In this document: piece by piece, positions 8,763 to 17,209 of the stretch
Layout: each line of letters starts with the position of its first letter
How positions within the stretch are numbered: position 1 is the stretch's first letter
Source of the DNA: Thalassotalea agarivorans
Lineage (GTDB): Bacteria > Pseudomonadota > Gammaproteobacteria > Enterobacterales > Alteromonadaceae
Direction of reading: 5' to 3'
Length of the DNA: 64,000 nucleotides
Assembly: GCF_030295955.1 (NCBI RefSeq)
Contig: NZ_AP027363.1
Span: 3,139,046 to 3,203,045, forward strand
Notes under the pieces: model-generated
Told to the model about the DNA's origin: nothing
Databases searched by the model: none
The model's input: only the letters and a program-made list of their open reading frames with translations
Position numbers and translations under genes: made by a program

Positions 8763-8782
8763 GGTGAGCATTAATGCTCACC
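8763..8782. promoter_or_regulatory. Perfect 20-bp palindrome upstream of the DksA-like gene
   Basis: GGTGAGCATTAATGCTCACC reads the same on both strands. It lies in the 43-bp gap between the DUF2489 stop and the Shine-Dalgarno (AGGAGG at 8791-8796) of the next gene. There is no T-run, so it is not a classical terminator. It could be an operator or an mRNA hairpin near the ribosome site. Function is inferred only from symmetry and position. Confidence 0.5.
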
Positions 8783-8800
8783 AAACGCATAGGAGGCCAA

Positions 8801-9112
8801 ATGCCAAGTTCATTGAAAGAATCGTTTACTCAACGCATTGTTGAGCTTCAAAAACGTATCGACTCTATTCATGCAGATTTTGCACAAGGAAGAAACGCCG
8901 ACTGGGCGGAGCAAGCAAGGGAACGAGAAAACGATGAAGTGTTAAATGCACTGGAATCAGAAGCTAAAGTTGAAATTCAACAATTATCTGATGCCATCTT
9001 ACGTATCGATGCTGGCACTTACGGTGTATGTGGAAGCTGTGGCGAAGACATCGCTAAGCAAAGGCTAGAAGTACAGCCATCGGCCACGCAATGCATTAAA
9101 TGTGCAAGTTAA
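8801..9112 (+). CDS. TraR/DksA family zinc-finger protein
   Basis: 103 residues from the ATG at 8801, which has an AGGAGG box just upstream; a longer frame from 8774 lacks one and overlaps the palindrome. The N-terminal half is a helical hairpin (residues 1-70) and the C-terminus has the four-cysteine zinc finger CGSCGEDIAKQRLEV...TQCIKC. DksA/TraR proteins bind in the RNA polymerase secondary channel and alter promoter output. This is shorter than true DksA (about 150 residues), so it is a DksA-like paralogue of unproven activity. It closes the yihI-DUF2489 gene run and precedes hemN. Confidence 0.85.
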   Translation: MPSSLKESFTQRIVELQKRIDSIHADFAQGRNADWAEQARERENDEVLNALESEAKVEIQQLSDAILRIDAGTYGVCGSCGEDIAKQRLEVQPSATQCIKCAS

Positions 9113-9128
9113 AGCATGTCTAAACACC

Positions 9129-9170
9129 TTGATCTACATCAAGCTACTTAACAAGCTGTAACAGTATAAT
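9129..9170 (+). promoter_or_regulatory. FNR-activated class II promoter of hemN
   Basis: TTGATCTACATCAA at 9129-9142 is a perfect FNR consensus (TTGAT-N4-ATCAA). A perfect -10 box TATAAT is at 9165-9170, which would start transcription near 9177. The FNR site would then be centred near -41.5, the standard activating position. Anaerobic induction fits an oxygen-independent heme enzyme. Confidence 0.85.
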
Positions 9171-9216
9171 ACCGCGAAAAGGTTACAATACCCCCAGACT
9201 TTTCGCGGGACGTTAC

Positions 9217-10587
9217 ATGCAGATTCAACAGTGTTTTGATCAATCACTTTTAAATAAATACAACACCAGTGGCCCAAGATACACCTCGTATCCTACAGCG
9301 CTGGAATTTAATACGCAGTTTGATCATCAAATGCTACAACAAGCTATTAAGGTATCTAAAAATAGACGCCTATCGCTTTATTTACATATCCCTTTCTGCC
9401 ATAGCCTATGTTATTACTGCGGTTGCAACAAAGTGGTCACCCGCCATCGTCACAAAGCTGATATTTATCTCGATTACCTAGAACAGGAAATTAAAGCACA
9501 AGCACCTTTGTTTAAGGACTATACCGTTGACCAAATTCATTTAGGTGGTGGCACGCCAAGTTTCTTAACAACGTCTCAATTAACACGTTTAACAGACCTA
9601 CTAAAAGCACAATTTTCACTAAGCAGCGACGCTGAAATGGGGATAGAGATAGACCCTAGAGAAGTTGCACTTAGCTTACCGGCAGCACTGCGAAAAATGG
9701 GCTTTAATCGCATCAGTATTGGTGTGCAAGACATCGATGATACGGTTCAAAAAGCAATTAATCGCGTGCAGTCTACAGAATTCATCGAACAATTTGTCGC
9801 TCAAGCTAAAGCGGCAGGCTTCCGCTCTGTTAATGTCGATTTAATTTATGGTTTGCCTCATCAAAATGAACAAACCTTTAGTCGCACTATCGATAAAATG
9901 ATTGCCATTGATGTCGATCGTATTTCTTTGTTTTCTTATGCGCATTTACCCAGTCGATTTGCCGCACAGCGCAAACTAAAAGATGAATGGCTGCCCAATG
10001 CCAATGAAAAATTTGGTTTAATGCGCCTTGCCATGGAAAAATTCACCGACGCAGGTTATGAGCTAATCGGCATGGACCATTTCGCCAAACCTAACGATGA
10101 GCTTGCTATTGCACAACAAAATGGGCAGTTACATCGCAATTTTCAGGGCTATACCACCCAAGGCAATTGCGACTTACTTGGCCTTGGTGTTTCCGCTATA
10201 TCTGCAATTGGCGACAGTTTTAGTCAGAATATAAAAGAGCTAAAACCCTACTACCAACAAGTAGAGCAACTAGGACACGCACAAGAAAAAGGTATTGCGT
10301 TATCTCAAGATGATGTCATTCGAGGCTATGTTATTAAGCAATTGATGTGTAACCTGTTTGTCGACAAGCGACAGGTAGAGCAACTGTTTTCTATCAAGTT
10401 CGATCAATATTTTGCTAACGACCTTCCGCTGCTTGATTGCTTTATTGCAGATGGGTTACTAGAAAATAACGTTAACAATATTAACGTTCATCAGAAAGCA
10501 CGACTGCTGATTCGCACTATTAGTATGAGTTTTGACGCGTACATGAAACGCCACATCAATCAGCAGCGTTTCTCTCGCGTAATTTAG
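9217..10587 (+). CDS. hemN: Oxygen-independent coproporphyrinogen III dehydrogenase HemN
   Basis: 456 residues, normal length. Radical-SAM enzyme of heme synthesis that converts coproporphyrinogen III to protoporphyrinogen IX without oxygen. The N-terminal SGPRYTSYPTA motif and the radical-SAM cluster HIPFCHSLCYYCGCNK (CxxxCxxC plus an extra Cys) near residues 57-72 are intact, followed by the GGGTPS motif. These separate true HemN from HemW-like proteins. The upstream FNR site and TATAAT box indicate anaerobic induction. It is the last gene of the yihI-side block; a TonB-like lipoprotein converges from the other strand. Confidence 0.95.
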   Translation: MQIQQCFDQSLLNKYNTSGPRYTSYPTALEFNTQFDHQMLQQAIKVSKNRRLSLYLHIPFCHSLCYYCGCNKVVTRHRHKADIYLDYLEQEIKAQAPLFKDYTVDQIHLGGGTPSFLTTSQLTRLTDLLKAQFSLSSDAEMGIEIDPREVALSLPAALRKMGFNRISIGVQDIDDTVQKAINRVQSTEFIEQFVAQAKAAGFRSVNVDLIYGLPHQNEQTFSRTIDKMIAIDVDRISLFSYAHLPSRFAAQRKLKDEWLPNANEKFGLMRLAMEKFTDAGYELIGMDHFAKPNDELAIAQQNGQLHRNFQGYTTQGNCDLLGLGVSAISAIGDSFSQNIKELKPYYQQVEQLGHAQEKGIALSQDDVIRGYVIKQLMCNLFVDKRQVEQLFSIKFDQYFANDLPLLDCFIADGLLENNVNNINVHQKARLLIRTISMSFDAYMKRHINQQRFSRVI

Positions 10588-10646
10588 GAATATACTCCGA
10601 AAAACTGACCGATAACTTCGGCAAAAAGTGCTTTAGTAAAAGTGTG

Positions 10647-11108
10647 CTAGTTCATTCGCATACGCATGCCACGCGCATATACGATATCTTTGCCGGGGCA
10701 AACGTCATCTAATGCTGAAAGCGTACATGTTTGTCCATAGCAAAAATCAAAGCGTGTTTGCGTTTTCGTTGCAACAGGAACCTTGTGTTTAGCTAGTTTT
10801 TGCCATTGCCATTTGGGAATTACCTCGGCTGCCGCCTGCCCAAATACTTTATTGCTCGCGGCAACTACCTGGATATCAACTATCTCTTTTGACTCAGTGA
10901 TCACATATTCAACTGTCGCGCAGCCGGTTTTATTTTTATATACCGCTTCTTTTGGAAACCGAGGCGGAAACCGCTGTAATGTTTGCCAATCGCTAGAAAG
11001 CAACAAATCAGGGGTAACCGCGAGAGATGCATATTGTAGGGGTGGCGCGCTGGAGGTTGCGCAAGCAGTAATAAAGAACGTTAGAAGGCATCCTTTCAGT
11101 AGTTTCAT
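10647..11108 (-). CDS. Lipoprotein with TonB C-terminal-like domain
   Basis: 153 residues. The N-terminal signal peptide ends in a lipobox (FFITACA). The body resembles a TonB C-terminal domain: RFPPRFPKEAVYKNKTGCATVEYVI and a later AAAEVIPKWQWQKL helix/strand. It lacks the long proline spacer and the inner-membrane anchor of real TonB, so it is unlikely to drive transport. Two extra cysteines (FCYGQTCTL) may form a disulfide. The ATG at 11108 has AAGGAAA upstream. A similar short TonB-like lipoprotein is found at 23284-23664. Confidence 0.75.
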   Translation of the reverse strand: MKLLKGCLLTFFITACATSSAPPLQYASLAVTPDLLLSSDWQTLQRFPPRFPKEAVYKNKTGCATVEYVITESKEIVDIQVVAASNKVFGQAAAEVIPKWQWQKLAKHKVPVATKTQTRFDFCYGQTCTLSALDDVCPGKDIVYARGMRMRMN

Positions 11109-11137
11109 TTTACTTTCCTTGTATAAAAATCAGTAAC

Positions 11138-11404
11138 TTAGCTTAACCAATAATAGACAACTAATGCAACAGGTAAAGCAATAGGCACCACAAAAAGCAT
11201 GATAAAATCACTTATCACCTTATGCTTCAACGCGCGATAACCATCAAACAAAGTAAACAGTGTTGTCCCAACAAAAAATAGGCCGGCCCAAAAGCTATAA
11301 TCAGTTAAATCCTCAACACCTGCCCACAACAAAAAAGGGCATATGGTTGCCCCAATGTATATATGCGGCAGCGCTTTAACACTGACGATGCGTTGATACT
11401 GCAC
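11138..11404 (-). CDS. Small hypothetical membrane protein (three predicted segments)
   Basis: 88 residues, mostly hydrophobic, with segments near residues 12-30, 37-53 and 63-86. It begins at GTG preceded by an AGGAGG box with short spacing. I do not recognise the family. It lies 13 bp downstream of the DUF1285 gene and 29 bp upstream of the TonB-like lipoprotein, so the three are probably one transcript. Confidence 0.65.
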   Translation of the reverse strand: MQYQRIVSVKALPHIYIGATICPFLLWAGVEDLTDYSFWAGLFFVGTTLFTLFDGYRALKHKVISDFIMLFVVPIALPVALVVYYWLS

Positions 11405-11417
11405 AAGCCTCCTAAAT

Positions 11418-11945
11418 TTAATCTATTGCGCCCAAATCAAAAAACACCTGATTGGAATAAAAACCAAGGTGCGTTTTACCTGCAACTTCTTTTTGCTCTG
11501 CCATTTCAATCCATTGATAATACACATTGCGATGTACTAGGCCCTGCAAATTGTTGCGTACTGTAATATAGATATGCCCTTGTTCAGAAATTTCAAGTTG
11601 CTCCGCATCCTCAAGCCAACATACATCGCCAAGCTGCGTGGTTAACTGCATCACACCATTTATCATTTCCCACTGTGTTATCACATAGGGCTTTTCCACA
11701 ACCTTGATTTTGACTTTTTCGACCGGTGTGACTAGAAAATAATCGTGCTGTTCGCGCTTTAACACCGAAGCAAATAACTTCACTAAAGGTAGACGCTTTA
11801 TTTCTCCACCGTTATAAAACCACGTTCCGTCTGACTTAATTTCGATATCTATTTCACCGCAATAAGGCGGATCCCATAAATGTACTGGAGGGTATTTTGT
11901 CGTAGATTGTTCAGCTAATTGCTGGGTAATTTTGTCTAAGGACAT
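11418..11945 (-). CDS. DUF1285 domain protein
   Basis: 175 residues. The opening PPVHLWDPPYCGEIDIEI, then DGTWFYNGGEIKR and REQHDYFLVTPVEK are typical of the DUF1285 family, small beta-rich cytosolic proteins common in proteobacteria with no established function. No signal peptide. First gene of a probable three-gene minus-strand unit, transcribed away from tRNA-His. Confidence 0.85.
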   Translation of the reverse strand: MSLDKITQQLAEQSTTKYPPVHLWDPPYCGEIDIEIKSDGTWFYNGGEIKRLPLVKLFASVLKREQHDYFLVTPVEKVKIKVVEKPYVITQWEMINGVMQLTTQLGDVCWLEDAEQLEISEQGHIYITVRNNLQGLVHRNVYYQWIEMAEQKEVAGKTHLGFYSNQVFFDLGAID

Positions 11946-12052
11946 AATCGCCCCTTTTACGCTACTTTTTCTATGATTTTAGCGGATTTTGCTTGTCTTT
12001 GTCGGCCTTTCTGGGATAGAATGCGCCCCGCTATCGAATAGCGCCTCTTGAT

Positions 12053-12129
12053 GGTGGCATTAGCTCAGTTGGTAGAGCCCCGGATTGTGATTCCGGTTGT
12101 CGTGGGTTCAAGTCCCATATGCCACCCCA
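12053..12129 (+). tRNA. tRNA-His (GTG anticodon)
   Basis: Complete cloverleaf with encoded CCA. The acceptor stem GTGGCAT (12054-12060) pairs with ATGCCAC (12119-12125). The D-arm, an anticodon loop TTGTGAT with GTG, and the T-arm GGGTTCAAGTCCC are all present. A G at 12053 can pair with the discriminator C, the usual extra 5' G(-1) of tRNA-His. Decayed copies of its 3' end follow in a tandem repeat. Confidence 0.96.
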
Positions 12130-12366
12130 CTTTCTCTTTCTGTTTACTTCTTGTAGTTTTATCCAGTTTTTTTGCCCACGAGGCGAAATCACTTGTGATT
12201 CCGCAAATACCGATTGGGCGCGGGTTCAAGTCCCAAATGCCACCCCACTTTCTCTTTCTGTTTACTTCTTGTGGTTTTATCCAGTTTGTTTGCCCACGAG
12301 GCGAAATCACCTGTGATTCCGCAAATACCGATTGGGCGTGGGTTCAAGTCCCATATGCCACCCCAC
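12122..12366. repeat. 118-bp tandem repeat carrying decayed tRNA-His 3' ends
   Basis: Two nearly identical 118-bp units (12122-12239 and 12240-12357) and the start of a third. Each unit ends with a near copy of the tRNA-His T-arm and acceptor 3' strand (GGGTTCAAGTCCC then ATGCCACCCCA), while the 5' half and the anticodon arm are lost. The first copy has one change in the acceptor (AAATGCC for TATGCC). They are not functional tRNAs. They could be tandem duplications of a tRNA tail or att-like scars left by an integrating element. Confidence 0.85.
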
Positions 12367-12419
12367 TTTTCCTTTGTTCCGTAAGCAATTGCTTTCTGAA
12401 GTAAGCTTACGCGCTTTTC

Positions 12420-13286
12420 TTACTCAACTTGCCAAACGTCCTGATACAACCAGCGTAATCCCTTGGTTAAGCCAACCGGAAAAGTGCTGAAATGATCGGT
12501 GCCCTCAACAATTTCATCTTTCATGTTAAGCTGTGGGTAATCACGAGCGCGCAGGGCCTTCACGAAATCTATTTGTCCCTTTACCATTGGCTTTCGCTCA
12601 TATTCAGGCGTTTCAACCGCTCCGGTTGCATAAAAGACATTGGCAGGTAAATCTTGGTGGTCTTTTGCGTAGCTGGCTTCCAAAGCAAAAATCATGTCAT
12701 TCTTAAACCAATGGGAAGGGCTAGTAAGAATATAGCTAGAAAACAAGGCTGGTCGAGTAACCAATACCCAGGAGCCAAACGAACCGCCCAATGATTGTCC
12801 AGATAAAATCCGCTTACTTGAATCTATGCGGTAAACATCTTCGACAAAAGGAATCACTTCAGATTCGATAAACTTGAGGTATTGGGGTGCACCACCCGTT
12901 TCATACTTACGCCACGTCGGATCGTTCTCTGGCGTTAGATCTCGCACTCGACTGTGTTGACCATGTTCGCCATGAGCAAAGCCAATCGCCACGATAATCG
13001 CTTTATCCATTTTAGGAAAATGGGTTACGCCCAATGCGACTTTAAAGGTATAAGGGGCATCATTTAAATACAACACAGGGTAATGCTTGTGCTGATTTTC
13101 TTTATTTGAATAACCTTTGGGTAGTTTTACATGGATATCGTAGCTGCGGTTGAGTACTTTTGAATTGAACTCAAATTTTTGAGTATTATCAGCTTGGTAT
13201 GGGGAATCCACTTCCTTGAAGTTTTGTTGTGAGTATGCATTTGCACTCATTACCGTTAATAGAAACAGCATCGACTTAATCAACAT
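12420..13286 (-). CDS. Secreted alpha/beta-hydrolase (esterase D / IroE-like)
   Basis: About 288 residues with a signal peptide. The ATG at 13286 is chosen because AAGGAAA lies upstream. The fold is that of putative esterases that include ferri-siderophore hydrolases and S-formylglutathione hydrolase-like enzymes. The nucleophile elbow is SGQSLGGSFG, followed by the segment STFPVGLTKGL with the candidate catalytic His (EGTDHFST). The opening VLYLNDAPYTF is typical of the family. The substrate is unknown, and no siderophore genes are nearby. It lies 86 bp downstream of the S9 peptidase gene on the same strand. Confidence 0.82.
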   Translation of the reverse strand: MLIKSMLFLLTVMSANAYSQQNFKEVDSPYQADNTQKFEFNSKVLNRSYDIHVKLPKGYSNKENQHKHYPVLYLNDAPYTFKVALGVTHFPKMDKAIIVAIGFAHGEHGQHSRVRDLTPENDPTWRKYETGGAPQYLKFIESEVIPFVEDVYRIDSSKRILSGQSLGGSFGSWVLVTRPALFSSYILTSPSHWFKNDMIFALEASYAKDHQDLPANVFYATGAVETPEYERKPMVKGQIDFVKALRARDYPQLNMKDEIVEGTDHFSTFPVGLTKGLRWLYQDVWQVE

Positions 13287-13371
13287 TAATTGGTTTCCTT
13301 GATTAATAGCCATTTGAAGTAAATGGGTGAAAGCGATAGATTTCACTCCATCGCTTAAATCTAACGTAAGA

Positions 13372-16317
13372 TTACTCGCTTTGAGCGACTTCTTCCGATG
13401 ACTCCCTAGCAGATATTGAGAATGACTTCTTCAACAGTAAGTTAAGTGAAATATCATAAACTTCCAAGGTGTATATCTTATCCGTTTCTAATTCTTTTAC
13501 TGACTTCAATGCATACCAGTCATAGTGCGGAGCACCATACAATAAAGACGCGTCGAAAGGAGATACGTTTTCTGGATTGCCTGTTGGGGCAGACGACCAT
13601 TTAACGATAACTGAAAAGTCATCTCTCTTGCTATTTATACCCTCTGGATCAACTTTAAATATGGCACCAACATAATGGTTTTCATCGTCAGTTTTAACGA
13701 TAGATTCTCGCCATTTCCTTTCAATATACTTACCATTACGACCAAACTTTTCATGTTCTTTGTAGTAAAGCTCACCAGATTGCTCTATATCTAACTCAAT
13801 TGGTAACGTTTTAAAGTAGAACTCTCTTTTTGCAAAAGAAATCAAACGATTGCGATCGTTTTCATTAAAGTTGTCTACAGTTAGGATATCAGCTAAAAAC
13901 TCTTTTCTTAACTCGTAAGCAGCTTTTCTATTGTTTTTATGCGTAACGTTATCAATAGTTTTAGTACTCAAGTTTTTAATACAAACATCTAGGTTTCGAT
14001 TTGCTGCATCTTTACACGCCAAACTTGCCTTTATAAACAATAATTCGGCGGTAATATCTTTTGCTTCAGCTAACTCCAAATAGTATCGCCCTTTTTCAAA
14101 GTCCATCTCGACATAACGACCAAAGGTATACATACGAGCTAGCCTAAGATGCCCTCCTTCATAACCAGCTTCACCAGCTTTTTCATAGTATGAAATAGCT
14201 TGTTTGATATCTTTGTCAACAACGATGCCACGATGGTAATAAGAACCTAAATTGAAAAGCGCTCGAGAATGACCTAATTCACCGGCTTTTTTGAGATAGG
14301 CAATAGCCATCTCGGTATCTTGATCAATATCCCAACCAAACTCATAGCTATCAGCAATCACCATTTCTTCTTCTGCGAGAATCGATTTTTCGTCATCATT
14401 CGTAGCTAGCGCAGTTTTATCGAAACCCAATTTACGATACAAGAAATCTACAACTGCAATAATTTCTCTTCGTTGCGCGCTTAATGATGAAACACCATGA
14501 CCTGCTTGATGATAAAAAAGAGTTTCAACGTCTTTATTTCGTTTTTTCAACAAATAATAGAATCGATGGCTTTGCTCAAAACCTGAAATGTAATCTTTTT
14601 TACCTGCAATAACATAAATCGGTACATTCAATTGGTCGATCAAATGGACAGGAGACTGTTCTTGTGTAAGATTCTCTTTGTCACCTATCGTTTTTGTAAC
14701 GCGTTCTTGAAAGTCTTCATCACCACGCAGGTTACTTGGCGTAAACAACAAAGGTAAATCGTAGACACCATAAGCTGCTACAACGCACTGATACAGAGCT
14801 GGATTCTTTGCAGCCAACATAACCGCAGAGTAACCACCGTAGCTGTAGCCCATGCTGCATACATGCTTGAACGATTGCTCTTTAATTAATTTATCAACAA
14901 CAAGTGATATATCTTCTTCTATCGCTAAACCAAATTGCCCAACACCTGCTTCCTGGAAACGCTTACCGTAGCCGGAGGATCCTCTAAAATTTACTCGCAG
15001 TACGCTAAAACCACGATTAACTAGGTATTGGATATCATTAGAAAAATAGTCAAACTCCTGAACGCCGACTGGCCCACCGTGTGGCATAACTATTAAGGAA
15101 TTGTGATCTATACCATCTTTTTGAGGCTTAATTAGCAAGGCTTCTACATCGTTACCAGCAGCATTTTTAACCGTCAATGTTTGCGATTTAGGGAATTGGT
15201 ATGCTTCAAGAGACGGATAAGCGTCAAATAGCAACGACTCTGAGTCTTCCGTAACATCATATAAATGATACGCTAAAGGCAATGACGAAGATGACAGTGC
15301 AACTACATATCTGTTTTTATCGAGGTCATGATCAATAGGCAATGCCGTGTAACCAGGAAATTTCTTCGACAAAACAGCCATAATGTCATTTTCTTTCTGG
15401 TTAATTGGCTCTCGCGTGTAAAAACCATGCTTAAAGTAAGAAACGGCTATCAGCTCTCCATTTTCGTCTAGCTCAGCACCAACAAGGTCATATTTATCAT
15501 GCTCAAAAATCACCTCGCCTAATGTTTGTTTTTCGATATCAAACGAGTTCACCGATACCTTATCTGTGTTCGTATTTGAAAGCACAGCCATAGTGTTTTC
15601 ATTAATAAAGCCTATAGGCAAAATAGCTTCTGTTTCTTTATTAACAGTAAACATCTTACGCCATTCCACGCCGTCAAAATCTCGCGTATATATTGCGACT
15701 TCTTCTTCGCTTTCTATTTCAATAGACAACAACGATTGATAGGTTGGATCGTAAAAGAACATCAATACATTTTCTCGAGTATCATCTAATAACTCGGCAT
15801 CACTAAATGATTCCACACCTATGAGTTGATTGACTTTTACGCGAAACAATTCCTTGTACTCTTCGTCATCAGTCTTGTTGCGAGAATATAGAACGCTGTA
15901 TGGATCTTCTGGATACAGGTCAACAATACGACCTTTGCTAATGCGGTAGAATTTCCCCGATACTTCATCACCCTTGATTGAAAAATCGTAGATAAATTCG
16001 TCTAATTCGTCCTTTTTTTCTCGCTGAAAATATACTTGCTGATCGTTTATCCAATCGAGATTGGTAATAGTAAAATTGCTTTCGTTAAACGAGAGGATTT
16101 CAATATCCGTTCCCGTTTCAATGTTTCTTAACAACACTCGAAGAGCATCACCTTTGTTTTCTCTAAACAGAACATGCTTACCATTAGGAGACAACGCTAC
16201 ACCGTCATTAACGGCTGCTTTATAAAGCTCTTCGGCAGGTATAAGTGTGTTGGCTACTGAAGATACTGAAAACGCCCAAAGACACAGGGATACTGATAAA
16301 AATTTACTTAGCTTCAT
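13372..16317 (-). CDS. Secreted S9 prolyl-oligopeptidase fused to Sel1 repeats
   Basis: 981 residues, much longer than ordinary S9 acylaminoacyl/dipeptidyl peptidases (about 650). After a signal peptide comes a beta-propeller region (about 30-370), then the catalytic alpha/beta-hydrolase domain with GYSYGGYS near residue 490, AGKKDYISGFEQ for the Asp and HQAGHGVSS for the His. Residues about 660-750 contain two to three Sel1-like repeats (AIAYLKKAGELGHSRALFNL, AISYYEKAGEAGYEGGHLRL). The last 200 residues form an unassigned domain. The start overlaps the preceding lipoprotein gene by 14 bp, so they are translationally coupled. S9 activity on peptides is well supported; what the Sel1 part binds is unknown. 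Confidence 0.88.
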   Translation of the reverse strand: MKLSKFLSVSLCLWAFSVSSVANTLIPAEELYKAAVNDGVALSPNGKHVLFRENKGDALRVLLRNIETGTDIEILSFNESNFTITNLDWINDQQVYFQREKKDELDEFIYDFSIKGDEVSGKFYRISKGRIVDLYPEDPYSVLYSRNKTDDEEYKELFRVKVNQLIGVESFSDAELLDDTRENVLMFFYDPTYQSLLSIEIESEEEVAIYTRDFDGVEWRKMFTVNKETEAILPIGFINENTMAVLSNTNTDKVSVNSFDIEKQTLGEVIFEHDKYDLVGAELDENGELIAVSYFKHGFYTREPINQKENDIMAVLSKKFPGYTALPIDHDLDKNRYVVALSSSSLPLAYHLYDVTEDSESLLFDAYPSLEAYQFPKSQTLTVKNAAGNDVEALLIKPQKDGIDHNSLIVMPHGGPVGVQEFDYFSNDIQYLVNRGFSVLRVNFRGSSGYGKRFQEAGVGQFGLAIEEDISLVVDKLIKEQSFKHVCSMGYSYGGYSAVMLAAKNPALYQCVVAAYGVYDLPLLFTPSNLRGDEDFQERVTKTIGDKENLTQEQSPVHLIDQLNVPIYVIAGKKDYISGFEQSHRFYYLLKKRNKDVETLFYHQAGHGVSSLSAQRREIIAVVDFLYRKLGFDKTALATNDDEKSILAEEEMVIADSYEFGWDIDQDTEMAIAYLKKAGELGHSRALFNLGSYYHRGIVVDKDIKQAISYYEKAGEAGYEGGHLRLARMYTFGRYVEMDFEKGRYYLELAEAKDITAELLFIKASLACKDAANRNLDVCIKNLSTKTIDNVTHKNNRKAAYELRKEFLADILTVDNFNENDRNRLISFAKREFYFKTLPIELDIEQSGELYYKEHEKFGRNGKYIERKWRESIVKTDDENHYVGAIFKVDPEGINSKRDDFSVIVKWSSAPTGNPENVSPFDASLLYGAPHYDWYALKSVKELETDKIYTLEVYDISLNLLLKKSFSISARESSEEVAQSE

Positions 16318-16846
16318 TGTATTTCCCTATATACTGAAAAAAATCATCTTCGCCAAAACCGCCGTAGATTAATTCGCGTTTGCTTAAAATATTTGGATAA
16401 TATTCTTCCATGAAAACGAGCGCTTCACTGGCGCTGTTAATCAGCTCAACATGAGATGATGTGAACCAATAAAAACCTTCACTGTAAATGTTTAAATTAC
16501 CTACATAACTGACTTTTTGATCCTGAATATCAAAGCTCCAGGCATCGTCATCAATCGTTTCATCTGTCCAGAAATTGTTGTAACGGATCTTATCGATGGT
16601 GTATGTACCACTCGGCAAATCAGTAAGAATATATTTAGTACCTGCTTTTAAATCTTTATGGGTAAGAAATATATTTTTAGGACCACTAATAGAAATGGAC
16701 TTAATATTTCTATTTGTAGAAACACCAATGAGCAAGTAGCCCGATTCATTTGTAAGTTGTTTATCTTCGTCGGCTGACAAAGATGTGACGGGTTTAGCGC
16801 AGGCAGACAAAAATACTGCCAAAACTGTTAGCATCAAATACCGCAT
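16304..16846 (-). CDS. Hypothetical lipoprotein coupled to the S9 peptidase gene
   Basis: 180 residues with a lipoprotein signal (VFLSACAK). The mature part has a beta-rich pattern (YLLIGVSTNRNIKSISISG, LPSGTYTIDKIRYNN) like small carboxypeptidase-regulatory or DUF2846-type domains, but I cannot name the family. It overlaps the start of the S9 peptidase gene by 14 bp, so the two proteins are probably made together and may act together at the envelope. AAGGAA precedes the ATG. Confidence 0.75.
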   Translation of the reverse strand: MRYLMLTVLAVFLSACAKPVTSLSADEDKQLTNESGYLLIGVSTNRNIKSISISGPKNIFLTHKDLKAGTKYILTDLPSGTYTIDKIRYNNFWTDETIDDDAWSFDIQDQKVSYVGNLNIYSEGFYWFTSSHVELINSASEALVFMEEYYPNILSKRELIYGGFGEDDFFQYIGKYNEAK

Positions 16847-17209
16847 AAAGTTCCTTTTCTTATTCTTATGCTGTTCGTTAAATCGCCTCTATTTTAATCA
16901 CTTATTAAAGACAATGTATATCAACTTTCGATTTTTAGCGTGTTTTATCAAGGGGTGTAAAATTACTGTTATTTTGCTGTAAATGGCATTTACGCAATTG
17001 CTACAACTATAAGATTTAGCCAACTTGCTATCGACAATTGCTGAGCTCAAGCAATTTGCACTTGCCTCGCCTTGCATCCTGTTTTTAGTATTCTTCATTA
17101 CCAATAGCTAGATAGAACGCAAATCATTGACTATGCTCAATTTACTGCTTAATTTCATCTAAATGTATGCAAGCATTTTCCATTACCAATACGAATTGCG
17201 AGATAACCT
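16847..17209. other. Gene-free divergent promoter region
   Basis: 363 bp between two divergent genes with no credible coding frame. It holds an inverted repeat GTAAATG-G-CATTTAC at 16979-16993 and an 11-bp direct repeat CATTACCAATA at 17096-17106 and 17181-17191. Either could be a regulator site for the S9 operon or the amidohydrolase gene. No terminator is visible. Confidence 0.5.

Noticed and set aside
12122-12366. CRISPR array
   Set aside because: Units are 118 bp with no unique spacers. The 7- and 8-bp arrays elsewhere also lack spacers.
12048-12404. Open frames over the tRNA-His repeat
   Set aside because: They simply read the tRNA and its 118-bp tandem copies. Peptides of this type are common false genes at tRNA loci.
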